A stretch of DNA of 64,000 bases. Origin: Sialis fuliginosa (Eukaryota > Arthropoda > Insecta > Megaloptera > Sialidae). This document shows, in pieces, positions 35,315 through 47,340 of this stretch (its first letter is position 1; the number at the start of each line of letters is the position of its first letter). The position numbers were made by a program, and so were the translations under genes. The stretch is taken from NCBI GenBank assembly GCA_961205875.1, contig OY540815.1, forward strand, positions 6,324,001 to 6,388,000, given 5' to 3'. The notes under the pieces are model-generated. The model did no database searches. It was not told where the DNA came from and was given only the letters and a program-made list of their open reading frames with translations.

Positions 35315-36114
35315 ACAATTCCAAATATCTCTGTTAAATATCCGAATAATAAATTTGAGCCTGTTCCTATGTTCATTTAAGTGTTACTAACTGTTTGATA
35401 ATGTGGGACCAAAGATAAAATAAAGATAATATTTCACAAAAAAATAATTTTCATTTTATCAAAAATCATAATTTAAAACTCTCCACATACATAAGTTTAA
35501 TGATTTTTGACTCAACTTACTTGTTATATATAACTTATAAATATCAAATACTTATCGTTCGTGAAGCCGGCCATTAGTTATACGTTCTTTATAATACCTA
35601 AACGATTTACCCTGGAAAAGTAAACTTACGATTGAAGAGAAGGAAGTCAGAACTAACTACATGTACTTTCCTCATTTCTTTGTGGGGTACTAGCATTATA
35701 AAAGCACCAGTATAATGAGATATATCCACAGGCTGGATCTTCTCCAAGCACACTACACATACGTCCACTTATGACACCTCGTATGAGACGCAGTACAATC
35801 CTAGAGAACCACTTCTTTACACTATTTTATTCTAACGTGACATTATTCTTCAGGTTTTCATAACATACGTCTTTTGATCTTCTTTTGTAACATAGTTTCT
35901 TATATTTATGAAGGATTTCTTACAGCAAATGATGCTGTATTCTTTTCCCGGACTTAGGATTAGATACATGTGATTTACAATCGTGGTTGCCAACTTTCTT
36001 ATAATATATATTAGTTTGAGAACTTCTGCTTTAGATTATAACTCAATAAATAACGGTATGGAGAACCATACATGACTTCCATGTTCTATAATATCTTTTT
36101 ATTTTATTGATTAT

Positions 36115-36210
36115 AAAATTATTTTAAAAAGATACCCAACCGACATAGATGTTAAATAATAATTATTATTTAACATCTATGTCGGTTGGGTATCTTTTTA
36201 AAATAATTTT
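36115..36210. repeat. Perfect 96-bp palindrome
   Basis: Two 48-base arms are exact complements with no spacer. The centre is aataattatt and the arms carry gatacccaaccgacatagat and its complement. The match stops at 36114/36211. It lies just before copy 3 of repeat family A. Confidence 0.9.
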
Positions 36211-37196
36211 GCTTCCTCGCATATCGAAGATACGAGAAGCTTTGTGATCGTTTCAGATTGAGACAAAAAATGTTCTCCGATTTCAAAATTTTAAATTGAA
36301 CTTTCCGTTTCACTTCAAGACAAACACTTCTCGTTCCGTGTCTGTCTGCCTGCCCGTCTGTCCGTCCGTGTGTCTGTCCGTCTATCCCACGCATAACTCA
36401 TGAACCACTGAACCGATATTGTTGAAACTTGGTCGGATGGTTGGGTCTAGCTTGAGGACGGTCCCGTTTCAAAATTATCAAAATCGTGTGTAAGGGGGAG
36501 GGGTGACATCCCATAATATTTATTTTTCAAGATATCTCAAGAACGACACATTTTACGTGAAAATTTTATAGATAATTTTTTGTAGAGCATTAAATTTCAT
36601 ATAATATGGGTCTACAACATGTGTTGTAAAATATTCCCTTACAAAGATTTATCTTAATTTATTTTAAAAATTCGAGTTTTGTTTTTTTAAATTGATATTT
36701 TCTTGGAAATATTAATAGTACGTCTGGTTCGTGGCAAATAAAGCCAAAACGCTGCACTTTTTGATTGGGGTATGCCACTTTCTGTGGTCATATATAAGGT
36801 CAAATGAAAGATTTTCAGATAGGGAGCCACTTTAAAATCCGTGTAGAACATTGTTATATCGGCTATTAAAGATGGCCCCCACGGTTTTTATTAAATTGGC
36901 TGTATCTCAGCTCCTAATCATCCGATTTCAATTTTATTTTGTTTATTTTAAAGTTCTTATTAAAAAAAATCTTTTTTATCATTATTCATTTTTCTCTAAA
37001 TTTTAAGGGTTCCCCACAATTTTTCGAAATTTGAAGATTTCACTTTTCTTACAAACTTAATTGTTATATAACTTTTTTATTGTGCCCAATATCATTTTTT
37101 ACCTCATATAAAAAAGAAAGACATATTTGTCTGCATTCCATTGATAACAAGATAATACTGTTTTAATTAACAACTTCTTTGGAAATAGCGTGTTAA

Positions 37197-38003
37197 CCCA
37201 TTAACGCCGAGGTGATCAGAATTTTTACTAACTTTTCAACGTGTTTATTTATTATGTTATCGGACCAAAAAAATAATGCATTTTTGTTCTTAAAAATTTT
37301 TTCGTAAAGTCTATAGGCTTAAATAAATAAAATAAATAAATCGAGATCTGAACGCCACACATTTATTTTATTTATTTAAACCTATAGACTTTACGAAAAA
37401 ATTTTTAAGAACAAAAAAGTCTTAAAATTAGTCAAGGAACACTCTCAAATTTTTTCAAAAATTTTTCAGGTATTTTTGAAAAATTGGATTTTTTGAATTT
37501 TTCAAAAATCAAAAATTGTATCCAAAAATTCTGAAAAAATTTGAGAGTGTTCTTTGATTAATTTTAAGACATTTTTGTTCTTAGAAATTTTTTTTAAAAG
37601 TTTATAGTTTTTAAGAAAACGATAGATTAAGATTTTTATAAAAAATTTTAATTCTCGCCGCCATTTTGAAAAAACGCGTCGATGAAATTTTCTGAAAAAA
37701 TTCCTCTTAATGTTCGAGTTCCATGATCACCTCTGATCATAGTAAAAAGTTGATATCTTTGCGGTATCATTGTGAAAAAAATGCGAACAAAAATTTTTTT
37801 CCCAAAATTTTCACGTTTTTCACGTTTCAATCGACCATATTTTTTTTTCTCGGTGTCTAATCCAAATTTTGAGCTCAGATTCTGAAAGAGCATCAAATTT
37901 CGCGTAGGAATAGAGGTATTGTATTATTTTTTTGGTCCGATAACATAATAAATAAACACGTTGAAAAGTTAGTAAGAATTCTGATCACCTCGGCGTTAAT
38001 GGG
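37197..38003. mobile_element. piggyBac-like MITE nested in the long inverted-repeat element
   Basis: Ends CCCATTAACGCCGAGGTGAT and the exact complement ATCACCTCGGCGTTAATGGG, flanked by TTAA (37193-37196, 38004-38007). The opposite arm of the host element, near 39200-39220, shows the uninterrupted site with a single TTAA. The interior holds further small hairpins, such as cctatagactttacgaaaaa and its complement. 807 bp, non-coding. Confidence 0.88.
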
Positions 38004-38489
38004 TTAAACTAAGAAAAATAGATTATTTTTGGATCATTCCAAGTCAAGTTTACCTGTATTGGTTTCTCGGATTCGAGATTTTGATGGAAATGTCCATTTA
38101 TACCTTCCCTGAATCAATTCTGACTATTTTTATCATCATGTCTGTCTGTCTGTCTGTGTGTGTATCTGTTTGTCTGTAAACGCTGGAACTCAAAAATGGC
38201 AGTACATAGAGGGGTAAAATTTTATATTAAGGATTAATTTGTTTTAAAAAAGAAAACCAGATGTTTTTAAAACCGGAAACGGATATTTACTCTTGTAATT
38301 TTTATAATTATTCGAATTATTTCTGAAACGGTACGTGTTGGAAGAAAATGTTTAAGTAATAATTTACTTATAATATTATTATTTATAATTTATGTTATGT
38401 TCAATTCCTCTCAAAAAAAGTTTTTGAGGTTATAATCGTTTTTTTCAATTATATTCGAAATGGTTTAAAGCAGAAATAAATTATTGAAA

Positions 38490-39000
38490 TAAAAGTTGTA
38501 GAGTACGTTATTTTCTATAGTTTATGTTCCATTAATTTTTTTGTATCTCCTACCAATTAAAAAAAAATCTTTTTTATTTAATTTTTTATTTTTTTCCATT
38601 TTTTTTTTAACAAGTTCATGACAGAATGAAATGTTTAAAACAAAAAATGTAGAGAACGTTATTATCTATAGTTTATGTTTTATTAATTTTTTGTATCTCT
38701 TACCAATTAAAAAAAAATCTTTTTTATTTAATTTTTTTTTTTTTTACATTTTTTTTTAACAAGTTCATGACAGAATGAAATGTTTATAACAAAAAATGTA
38801 GAGAACGTTATTTTCTATAGTTCATGTTCCATTAATTTTTTTGTATCTCTTACCAATTAAAAAGAAATCTTTTTTATTTTATTTTTTATTTTTTTCCATT
38901 TTTTTTGAACAAGTTCATGACAGAATGAAATGTTCATAACAAAAAATGTAGAGAACGTTATTATCTATAGTTTATGTTCTATTAATTTTTTTGTATCTGT
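38490..39000. repeat. Tandem array, unit about 150 bp, about 3.3 copies
   Basis: The motif agaacgttattatctatag recurs with spacing of about 150 bp (ending near 38520, 38670, 38820 and 38970). Each is followed by a T-rich tract and aacaagttcatgacagaatg. It lies in the centre of the TAGTACGTCTGG element. Confidence 0.85.
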
Positions 39001-39954
39001 CATCAGTAAGTCAAAATTATTTGTTTTATATTAGTAGATACACGTACATTTTTTTATTGTATAAGAAAGTTCAGTGACATCCATGATAGATTTTTCAATT
39101 TTTTAGCTATACCATATGAGAAAATTGATCCCAACATAAAATTTCATATGATAAAAGGTAAACTTAACATGGAATGATCCAAAAATAGTCCATTTTTCTT
39201 AGTTTAACACACTTTTTCCAAAGAAGTTGTTAATTAAAACAATATTATCTTGTTATCAATGGAACGCAGAAAAAAATGTCTTTCTTTTTTGTATGATGTA
39301 AAAAAATGATATTGGGCACAATAAAAAAGTTATATAAAAATTAAGTTCGTAAAAAAAGTAATATTTTTAGATTTTCGAAAATTGTGGGGAACCCTTAAGA
39401 TTTAGAGAAAAATGAATAATGACAAAAAATAATCTACTCAATAAGAACTTTAAAAGAAAGAAAAGAAAATTGAAATCAGATGACTAGGAGCTGAGATACA
39501 GCCAATTTAATAAAAACGGTGGGGGCCATCTTTAATAGCCGATATAATGGTGTTCTACACGGATTTTAAAGTGGCTCCCTATCTGAAAATTATTCTTTTA
39601 TCTATGAGCACAGAAAGTGGCATACCCCAATCAAAAAGTGCAGGTTTTTTTTACGTACCAGACGTACTATAAATGTCATTTTGACGTTTTAAATGTCATA
39701 TTGGCGTTAAATGTCATTTTGACGTTTTAAATGTCATTGTTACGTTTGTATAATTTTAGATTTAGATTGAAATTGTCAAAAAATTAAAAATATACGAATA
39801 CATAATCAGGTACGTTTTAAGAAAAATATCAAACTAATATTTTTTTGTAAAATTGTATAAAAATTAAATGGCCAATTCCGGGCAATTTATCTAAACACTA
39901 CTGTGGTGAATTTAGCACGAGGAAGCACTGTGCATTTACTTGGTAGATGATTTT

Positions 39955-40130
39955 AATATGTACTCGTATATCAAAAATTTCAATGGGATTTGTCAGAAAT
40001 AAAACTCACCTTCGTATTTTAAATATTAGTTTTAATAATATGTATAATACACATTTTTATAATAACTAATCTGACAATTTGAATTTAATTGCATATGTTT
40101 CTAATACAACCCAGAAGCCAAGATAGTATA
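39955..40130 (-). repeat. Inverted partial copy of the 30390-31110 repeat
   Basis: Contains ttgtcagaaataaaactcac and caatttgaatttaattgca, complementary to the 30840-31010 region. Confidence 0.55.
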
Positions 40131-40517
40131 TAAATCAGTATATTATTTAAAAAAACATTCACACAAATATATATGTTTCTAAAAACAACAGCGATTAACT
40201 CGGTACCGGTTCTGACAAAGTTGAAGAAAGAGACGTTGAGACACAACCAAACATTGTCTCACTGTTTGTTCTTCCAGAGTGCTGTTTGTTTACATTGGCC
40301 GAACGTCAGGGATGTGTGAATATGTGTACAGGTAGATCAAGAAGTAACTGTACAATTTATACTATGATGTACTAACAACGCGATTGCGGTGCGACGATTA
40401 AATTTTTTTTTCATATTTTAAAAGTAAAATATATTGAGAATATACTGTGAAAATTATAAAATATTTACGAAGTTATATATAGCACATAGAAGAGCAATAT
40501 CTGTTATTATATCTTTA

Positions 40518-41208
40518 AACGTGTTTTTCTCAAAACTACTTTTTTTCGATTGGTGGGAAGCAGAAACGAAATTCTATTCAACCTATCGGGCTATAATTAT
40601 AACACATTGTTTTAGGCGGCTATTACACTATCAAATAAATATGTCAAACATCTTTGACAAAGATTTGATCATATTTCTTTGATAAAATACGAGATTTTGT
40701 TCTATTACACTACATAAAATATTTGATAATATTTTCTTAGTATTATCTAGGGATATTTTCTTCTTTTTTGGTGCATTTTGATAATCAATGTGTGGATGTT
40801 CGTCAGTTGACACGATCAAGGTTTGAATTTACAACTATGTATTGCAGTTTTTATAATCAATAAGAAGATTATCATATAATAGCTGGATTATGTTGATATT
40901 AATATATTAACTGTAACTGTCAGTGATAACTTGGTAGTCGCCATTTTGATTTATCTGTCAAAAAATATTTGATCAAATATAAGAGACTGTCATTAACTAT
41001 GATCATAGAAATATTATGAAGGTAAATATTATAAAAGTTGACTTATTACACTGTCATATTTCTTTGATCAAAGAAATTTTATCACATTTCTTTGATAGTG
41101 TAATAGCGTAAAAACGTGTTTTTCTCAAAATTACTTTTTTTTCGATTGGTGGGAAGCAGAAACGAAATTCTATTCAACCTATCGGGCTATAATTATAACA
41201 CATTGTTC
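40518..41208. repeat. MITE between two 95-bp direct repeats
   Basis: 40518-40611 and 41114-41208 are nearly identical (cgtgtttttctcaaaa through tataattataacacattgtt). Between them lies a MITE of about 495 bp with ends cggctattacactatcaaa and tttgatagtgtaatagcg. This could be a segmental tandem duplication with the MITE in the middle. Confidence 0.75.
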
Positions 41209-42623
41209 TACACACTTATAGTTGTCGCATTATCTAAAATAATTTATTTTTATTAATAATTTCTTTATTTTCTCGATTTTCAACGAAAAAAAAAACGATT
41301 TTAAAAACTTTTATTTACAAGTTCGCCATTTTGTTTTTTATTAATATAATTGTGTGATTCTAGATAATACGATAGACATTACAAATCTAGAAAATGAAAA
41401 TGTATTTGATTTTTTTGTTTCAAATCACTAAAAGTGGAGATGTGTTTCCCAACATCCACTCACATTTTTTTCGAGTTCGCCTCAAAAAACTCAAAGTATA
41501 TAAAATTTTTTGTATAATTTAAGATGCAAATAAAAACATATAAAAAGAATGAAAAGATTATGTTTTTTTGTTACGAAAAAAAAATAATAAGTTTAAAATT
41601 TTAGGCGTCACACCGCAATTAAAAAATCATTCAGCTGTGAATCGACTCAGTTTATACCTAGTAGTCAAGATATTGTCTTATCTTAACTTTGAATTTTAAA
41701 GGAACTGTCTATCAAATAAACGAAAAAGGCAAACATTAAGAAAATCAATAATACAAAAATAGTATTTTTCTCAATTCATGATTAAAAATAAAAATATCAA
41801 ATTATTAAGTATTAATTAAGTATTTTTATCTAGAAATTTTATATTTGTGTAAAATTTTACATTAAATTACGACCATGGGAATGTATTATTATATTATTTA
41901 ATAATTAAAAAAAATAATACTGCACGCCACTGCCTAGTATAATTAATTAAAAGTTAATCCCACTATCAGTTGTTAATTAAATTAAATGTTCTCAGTAGTG
42001 ACAATTGTTTATTTCTCCTGCAATGTCTGATGTATTCTACAATTCTACATAATACAATTTAATACATCCTAAACACGTTGAACTAATTTAATGTATATAT
42101 ACATACATATAAATATCTACTGTATTTTTAGTTTATTTATAAAACATATCAATTTAATCATTCTTTTGAGTTAGTCATAATGGCTTCTGGGGAACTAAAT
42201 GTACGTGTTGTAAAGCTTGCGAATTTTTTTATATTCTAGAGTCTAGAGGATTACATAAAAAATAAATCTGAGTATTTGAGTATTTCTTTTCAAACAAACG
42301 TCCGTTAAGTCGTACAATAAAATAAAATATTGTGAAGAAGACCACCTCTTACAGAGATTTATATATCAGCTGGTCTAAATTTTCCTTGCATAGAGACATT
42401 TCAAAATATCAACTTCTTAAAGATATAATTTTTGTTTAAATATAATTCTTTTTCCTTTAAATACGTAAGGCTTTGGAAGGATGGAGGGCGTAAAATTTTA
42501 CGAATACTAACGGGGAGAGGGGGGTGTCAGAAGTGTTGCTCAGGTAATTTTTTCTAATTAATTAATTTTAATATAATATAAAATAACTATTAAAATTACC
42601 TAATATTTACGAATCCTTACAAG
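41209..42623. other. Intron sequence, nothing recognised
   Basis: AT-rich. Neither genes nor defined repeats are apparent. Confidence 0.45.
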
Positions 42624-42631
42624 GTCGAAAT

Positions 42632-43820
42632 CATAGATATAGAGAATGGACCACGTATCTGACTCGAAAACAGAGTCGTGTCAAAAGAAAGAAATAGAAA
42701 CAGGTTTGGAATATACTTGTCCTTTTTTTAAACAGGAGTGTAACTATTTCATTCTTGGCCCCGAACATTAAAAATATTCATAGATATATGTATATAAAGA
42801 GGTTAAAAAACAAAAAATAATTAACGTTATAAAAAAATTTTATTTAAAAAAAAAACAATTATTGATTTATAAATAATATAAGTTTCGAATTTTTTGACCC
42901 AATTTTAATATCTTGTTCTTTTTTCGTAGCTTCGTAATGTAACCTAATATAAAAAAAATATTTAAAATTTTGTTGAGTAAATCTTGTATGTGCTATTTGT
43001 AAGTGCAATCCATCAATCCACCTCATCATTTTGTACCAACCACATGGGAATTGATTTTAAACTATTTTTTATTAATATATATTTATTATTTTTGGTAGCA
43101 AAAATGTACACTGCATCTCTCTCTCACTTTTTGGACAGATGTTACACCATTGTGTTAATACAGAATGCACTGTCCATTCTCTATGTTCCTGGAATATCCG
43201 TTCATAATTTTGCAAATTTCTATCAGATCAATTGATGTTTTTTTTAAAATTTCCTCGATGAAATACGAACCATCATAGTATGTTTATTGTTTATATTATT
43301 TACTTTTCTAATAAAAAACTTATTGCACAAAAATCACAAGATAGATATACAAAAATATATCGGACAGAAATACTACCCTACCAATCATATTCTTAGAAAA
43401 AGAGATAGGTATATTCCAAACTACACTGCATCTCTCTCTCACTTTTTGGACAGATGTTACACCATTGTGTTAATACAGAATGCACTGTCCATTCTCTATG
43501 TTCCTGGAATATCCGTTCATAATTTTGCAAATTTCTATCAGATCAATTGATGTTTTTTTAAAATTTCCTCAATGAATTACGAACCATCATAGTATGTTTA
43601 TTGTTTATATTATTTACTTTTCTAATAAAAAACTTAATGCACAAAAATCACAAGATAGATATACAAAAATATATCGGACAGAAATACTACCCTACCAATC
43701 AGATTCTTAGAAAAAGAGATAGGTATATTCCAAACTACACTGCATCTCTTTCTCACTTTTTGAACAGATGTTACACCATTGTGTTAATAGAGAATGCACT
43801 GTCCATTCTCTATGTCTATG
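42632..43820. mobile_element. hAT-like element, CATAGACATAG family, copy 2
   Basis: Ends CATAGATATAGAGAATGG and CCATTCTCTATGTCTATG are flanked by the 8-bp direct repeat GTCGAAAT (42624-42631 and 43821-43828). It is the inverted relative of 4985-5745, but about 430 bp longer, mostly because of an internal duplication (next entry). ORFs of 83-119 codons in it repeat each other because of that duplication and show no known domain. Confidence 0.88.
43111..43740. repeat. Internal tandem duplication, unit 314-315 bp
   Basis: ctgcatctctctctcacttt occurs at 43111 and 43426, with a variant at 43740, giving two full units and the start of a third. The two units are nearly identical. Copy 1 of the element carries a single unit. 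Confidence 0.9.
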
Positions 43821-43828
43821 GTCGAAAT

Positions 43829-45599
43829 GTATTTACCCTTATACAATTTCGTATAATATTTATGTTTCCTATATCAATTAATAAAGTTACGATAAAAAAC
43901 TATCGATTGCATTATAGAGGCTTCACAAAACAAAAAAAATACCCCGAACTTCCCAGTTAACCTTAGCCTATACCAACAAAGGTGAGCCAAAAAAGAGGGA
44001 ATGGGGTAAAAATAAGGAAAGAGAAGGGGTAGCTTATCGCGTCGACACATGATATTCACTTCACGCCTTTACTCCATACTTGTGTTGTTAGCTCACTGTC
44101 TATGTATACTGGGTTGAGAGGGGGTGAGTAATGTAGAGGTGACAGGGGAGGTTTGTAAATGTTTCTTCACTTCCGTTGGGGTGCCACTGATGCGGATGAT
44201 TCCTCATCTTAAATGTGATCTTAAAATAGTCCTCGATCCAAACGACTCACTCGCACTCGTATTTTTTATGTGTTTCTTTTAAATCGTGCCCATTTTAAAA
44301 AAGAGCGTTGTATTAAAACGTGCTATAAGACCTAAATGATACCGTAAATTTTTATTTTGAAGAAAACTGCAACAGATTGTAAAATGATATCGGTAATGGA
44401 GCTCATAAACTAACAATATATCAGAAACGTCGTGTATATTACATTAATTCAATTTAAGCAGTTAAGAAGACAGCAATGGGATTAACTTCAATTTATTACT
44501 GAATAAGACAGTAAAACTGTGTTTTATTTAATACCTATCTCATTATTTTCTAATATATAAAAATGCATAGAATTATTTAAAGCAGTTGTTCTGAATTTTT
44601 TAAGTTTTTTTATTTATAAAAAAAAAATAGAAAAAATTTATATCAATTATAAAAGCCTCCATTATTTTTTTAAACAAATCTAATGAATTAAGACATGTTT
44701 AAAAAATGCCGTCCGAAAATAGTAATTCATTTTTTTTAACCTAAAAATCGACCCTGATTGTAAGCAAATCTTTTTATAATAAAGTAATTACTATAATAGT
44801 GTAAATGTACTATATGTAGATTGTAGATATATACAGTAACCTATTTCATAATTGTGTAGTATGTAATGTTTTTACGTACTGCATGGAGCGCCGTCGTCCT
44901 TTGAAAGGAGTAGAAAATTAAAGCGCTGACGGTTTTATTTGCACTACAAACAATATATTTTTTAATAAAACAAGACATGTAATTGTGTGTCTGGTAGCAG
45001 TATACTTTACAAATTAAATAACTGGGATACGACATGTTTACGATATTTTTTGTACTATCTCTTTTCTAGTAATTAAATGTATTTTACTTACTTGATAAAA
45101 ACACTACTGATATTTGACCTAATTGAAAATAAAATTCCCTGACCACAGATTCTAAATTCTCTGACCACTAGAGGATCGGGGGCCCCGGGACAAGAAGTGA
45201 TCGAGGGGCAAAAATAAAATTTGAAGACTTTTTTTTGCTCGTCAATTTATATTTATACACTTTTTTCTTTTTTAATTGAATAAGTGTAGAATTTAAGTTG
45301 AGAAGTAAAAAAATTAGTAATAAGTATAAAGGCACTGCCCCGACTGCCTTGGAAAAATACCTGACTTCCCAGAATTTATAATAAATTCCCTGACTTTTCA
45401 GAATTTTAAATAAATTCCCTAACTTTCCCTCACCACTTTAGGCTTCCCTGACTTTCCAGAAAGTGGACACCCTTAAAATGAATAACACTCGTAAAAATTA
45501 ATTATTTTATATGTAATTTATATTTTTTATGTATCACAATTGTTACGTTCAATAATTTATACCCTCCCCTGGATGCGCCACTGATTTTATTTTTACTGT
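43829..45599. other. Intron sequence, nothing recognised
   Basis: No gene recognised. The sequence at about 45100-45480 repeats ccctgactttccagaa-like phrases, perhaps a degenerate element. Confidence 0.4.
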
Positions 45600-45895
45600 C
45601 AATGAAAGTGTATCGTTCTGTTTGTTACCTTTTCACAACTAAACCGCTGAACCGATCTTGATGAAATTTGGCAGGAAGATAGCTTCTATACTAAGGAAGG
45701 ACCTAAGCTCTTTGTATCCAGAAAAAATGTTTAGAAAAAAGGTGTGTGTACTTTTATACGCGCGATAGGTTATACTTTTTTGGCGTAAACATCTAGCGTG
45801 CAAATGCGAAACTAAAAACCTGTTTTAACAACTATCATCATAACGAAAATTTGTATTAACACGCGGAAGAAGCCGCGGGTAATAGCTAGTTGTAT
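45600..45895 (-). mobile_element. RTE-like retroposon fragment
   Basis: The minus strand begins ctagctattacccgcggctt and contains the full set of family blocks up to ggttcagcggtttagttgtg, making it one of the more complete copies. Confidence 0.65.
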
Positions 45896-45986
45896 TTAAA
45901 GTAACAAAACCTTAAATTAACTCTTTAAAATTTTAGAATAGAAAATTTTCGTCAAAAAATCAAGCTTAAAATTGATAAGTGTAATA

Positions 45987-46279
45987 CCCCATGTAGGAAA
46001 TTACAAAGGGGTCAAGATTGGCCCAGGCTTGTGCTAATGCTAGCTAACACCGGGCCAACATACAAATGATAACTTTGTTCAAGAGTCAGCCAAGGCTTGT
46101 CGACCAAGACTTATCAAGACTGACCCAGAGTTGGCCCAATCTTGGGTAAAGAATAGATGACTGAAGCTCGGTATTTGAAGGTTGGCTTAGACTGGGACCA
46201 ATTTCGAAAAAGCAACACTGGCAATCCAATATTGGGCCAAACTTGGGCCCATCGTCAAGGCTGGCATTTCCTACAATGG
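45987..46279. mobile_element. MITE with TGTAGGAAAT ends and GGCCCA-rich body
   Basis: Ends ccccatgtaggaaattac and gcatttcctacaatgg are inverted with mismatches. The body carries many degenerate ttggcccaa/ttgggccaa copies in both directions, giving it a much higher G/C content than its surroundings. Confidence 0.6.
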
Positions 46280-46979
46280 ACAATCTTAATTTGAAATTAA
46301 ACTTTAACTTTAAAGAATTAAAATATAAGAAATATAATAAAGCTAATATAATATAAAAAGTAATTAAAATTTAAATAAAAAACTATAATAAATTTAGTTG
46401 GTATTAACCTACGATCTATTCAATAATTTAGAATTAATTTGGAATTATGTCAGCATAGTTATGGTCATCCATATTTACATAAAGTTGGAAAGCTTAACAA
46501 CAATAAATTGCTTGATCTTTGCGATAGTGTATGTGTGTGTATGTGTATGTGTATTTATATTTCGATTTCGTGCCATCAAATAATCCGATTACAAAATCAA
46601 TAGACCATTTCGGACTATAATTGTTTGTAAATGATACAAAATTTTGTTCAAATATTGACCTCGGGCCTTATCGGCTCTGTGCCACTGCACGCTGATACAA
46701 AAATCTATAAAAATTAAAAACTGTACGACAATATAGTCGAACTTCTACAAACCGAACTTACCTCGAAGCGAAACAAATCACAAAATAGTTACATCGAATT
46801 CTAGTAGTTCAACTATAGTACAGTAGGTGTCAGCTATTGTAAATACATTTGTCCAGAGTTTTAGAATCCAATAAGCGTTGATTCCATTAACCGAATGTAT
46901 TTATTTCAAAATTTCCACGAAAGAAGTGATTATAATTATATATGTAAGTCATATCCTTATTCTACATGCACCATCCTTA

Positions 46980-47340
46980 TATATTATAAAACATAACGTC
47001 TCTCTGTCTATTAGTCTGTCCGTTAGTGCGCTTATCACTCGAGAACTACTTATCCGATACACGTGTTTTTTTTTAATTCATAGATATGTTCTTTGCCCAG
47101 GTTTTAGTATATATTTTGTTATTTTAGGTAACATAAGGAATAAGCAGTGACTATAATAGTAAATCAATAAGTTGGAAAAAAGTTTGCCGCCCGGGGCTCT
47201 TTTTCAATACGCTGCCTAAACCGTATATATGTACGAGATATGTAAATAATTATCGAATAAAAAGATCTAAAATAAACTTCGTGAGAACATATATCTAAAT
47301 TTTATATATAAGCGAGCGAAGCCGCGGGCACAGCTAATGT
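46980..47340 (+). mobile_element. Retroposon-like repeat, cgaagccgcgggcacagcta tail, copy 1
   Basis: Runs from tctctctgtctattagtctg to gcgagcgaagccgcgggcac. The same order of blocks is at 58215-59000. No coding sequence. Confidence 0.6.

Larger units (their letters stand above)
36716..39669. mobile_element. Long inverted-repeat element, TAGTACGTCTGG family
   Basis: Ends TAGTACGTCTGG and CCAGACGTACTA are flanked by TAA (36713-36715 and 39670-39672). The uninterrupted homologue at 21569 shows the empty site. Arms of about 550-600 bp are inverted copies, including actttttgattggggtatgc and gccgatata-type blocks. A 3-bp TWA duplication is typical of PIF/Harbinger elements, but no transposase is visible, so the superfamily is inferred. 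The left arm is split by a TTAA-flanked insertion, and the interior holds a tandem array. Confidence 0.8.
36340..39945 (+). repeat. Dispersed repeat family A, copy 3, interrupted
   Basis: Left part 36340-36715 and right part 39670-39945 together correspond to 21215-21800. The right part opens with short tandem copies of aatgtcattttgacgtttt. A 2.95-kb element is inserted between them. Confidence 0.75.

Noticed and set aside
37648-37896. 82-codon minus-strand ORF
   Set aside because: Lies entirely within the piggyBac-like MITE and shows no transposase motif.
43111-43740. Repeat array resembling CRISPR
   Set aside because: Only two full units of 314 bp with no spacer variation, in an animal genome and inside a transposon.
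43287-43960. Three similar ORFs (83-119 codons) as a small tandem gene family
   Set aside because: Their similarity comes from the 314-bp internal duplication of a transposon. They have no conserved domain and mirror non-coding sequence in copy 1.
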